6,635 nucleotides of DNA from Alistipes sp. (GTDB lineage Bacteria; Bacteroidota; Bacteroidia; Bacteroidales; Rikenellaceae). Made by a program: the position numbers and the translations under genes. The first letter of the stretch is position 1. Each line of letters begins with the position of its first letter. Of this stretch, positions 6,017-6,635 are shown one piece after another. The stretch lies in the NCBI GenBank assembly GCA_019422485.1, contig JAHZDG010000064.1, positions 1-6,635 of the forward strand. Reading direction: 5' to 3'. The notes beneath the pieces were generated by a model. The model was not told where the DNA came from. It saw only the letters and a list, made by a program, of their open reading frames with translations, and did no database searches.

Positions 6017-6635
6017 ATGTCTGAAAATTCGCTTCTTTCGCGCCTCGACGGCCTGAAAATCAAATATGAGGAGATCGGTCAGCAAATGACCGACCCGGAG
6101 GTGATCGCCGATATGAAAAAATTCGTTGCCTTGAACAAAGAGTACAAGGAGTTGCAACCGATCGTGGAAACCAGCGAAAAATATCGGACGGCCTTACGAA
6201 ATCTGGCAGATGCCAAAGAGATTCTTCAGAATGAAAAAGACGAAGAGTTGCGTGAGATGGCTCGGATGGAAGTTTCCGAGTTGGAACCCGCTTTGGTGCA
6301 GATGGAAGAACAGATCAAACTGTTGTTGATCCCGGCCGATCCGCAGGATAGTAAAAACGCTATTTTGGAAATCCGCGGTGGGACCGGAGGTGACGAAGCG
6401 GCCATTTTTGCCGGAGACCTGTTGCGGATGTATTTGAAATACATCGAAAAACGGGGCTGGAAATATGAAATCAACAGCGCCAGCGAAGGTGCTGCCGGTG
6501 GTTTCAAAGAAGTGGTGGTCAAGGTGACCGGTGAAGGCGTTTATGGAGTGTTGAAGTACGAGTCGGGGGTACACCGGGTACAACGCGTGCCTCAGACCGA
6601 AACCCAGGGCCGTGTGCATACGTCGGCCGCTTCGG
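6017..6635 (+). CDS. prfA: Peptide chain release factor 1 (RF1), partial, C-terminus off window
   Basis: RF1 reads UAA and UAG at the ribosomal A site and triggers peptide release. The first 206 codons are present, of about 358 usual for the family. The helical N-terminal domain (residues 1 to about 100: LSRLDGLKIKYEEIGQQM, charged coiled regions) is followed by the conserved RF1 segments EIRGGTGGDEAAIFAGDLLRMY (118-139), SASEGAAGGFKEV (154-166) and YESGVHRVQRVPQTETQGRVHTSAAS (181-206). The window ends before the peptide-release GGQ motif. Anticodon specificity therefore cannot be read in full; RF1 rather than RF2 is called because the gene starts in one uninterrupted frame and its sequence follows RF1. 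The ATG at 6017 is the only sensible start. It is divergent from the mqn/bio operon. Confidence 0.95.
   Translation, partial: MSENSLLSRLDGLKIKYEEIGQQMTDPEVIADMKKFVALNKEYKELQPIVETSEKYRTALRNLADAKEILQNEKDEELREMARMEVSELEPALVQMEEQIKLLLIPADPQDSKNAILEIRGGTGGDEAAIFAGDLLRMYLKYIEKRGWKYEINSASEGAAGGFKEVVVKVTGEGVYGVLKYESGVHRVQRVPQTETQGRVHTSAAS

Noticed and set aside
6194..6619. A 141-codon open frame on the minus strand opposite prfA.
   Set aside because: The plus strand here is unmistakable RF1; the reverse reading is low-information and lacks an independent start signal.

Overview
The window reads as a chromosomal, housekeeping stretch from a member of the Bacteroidota, most likely the order Bacteroidales. 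Three things support this. The RNase P RNA and the intergenic regions carry TAnnTTTG -7 boxes, which are typical of the Bacteroidetes primary sigma factor. Shine-Dalgarno sequences are not obvious. The proteins (QueA of the longer type, a separate BioG, RF1) resemble that phylum by recall. Base composition is moderately GC-rich by eye. I cannot name a genus; use of the futalosine route to menaquinone argues against a typical Bacteroides.

Layout from left to right: (1) positions 1-950, minus strand, queA (queuosine tRNA modification), cut by the left edge so that its C-terminus is missing; (2) 951-1150, a 200-bp divergent promoter region; (3) 1151-1521, plus strand, rnpB, the RNase P catalytic RNA, followed by a strong hairpin terminator; (4) 1651-5937, minus strand, five tightly packed genes in transcription order: a DUF454-MqnB fusion, mqnD, bioF, bioG and bioC; (5) 5938-6016, a short divergent intergenic region with a promoter; (6) 6017 to the right edge, plus strand, prfA (peptide chain release factor 1), cut before its GGQ region.

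The minus-strand cluster joins two cofactor pathways. MqnB and MqnD are steps of the futalosine pathway to menaquinone. BioC and BioG make the pimeloyl-ACP precursor of biotin, and BioF condenses it with alanine. The first four genes overlap one another (17, 4 and 22 nt), which points to translational coupling.

Three points deserve attention. MqnB is fused in frame to a DUF454 membrane domain. Biotin and menaquinone genes share one operon. The bioF gene is broken by a frame change about 3.34-3.36 kb into the window, and alignment from memory with E. coli BioF suggests a loss of roughly 38 nt rather than a single-base error. I found no mobile element, CRISPR array or defence system, and no convincing evidence of a wholly new system.
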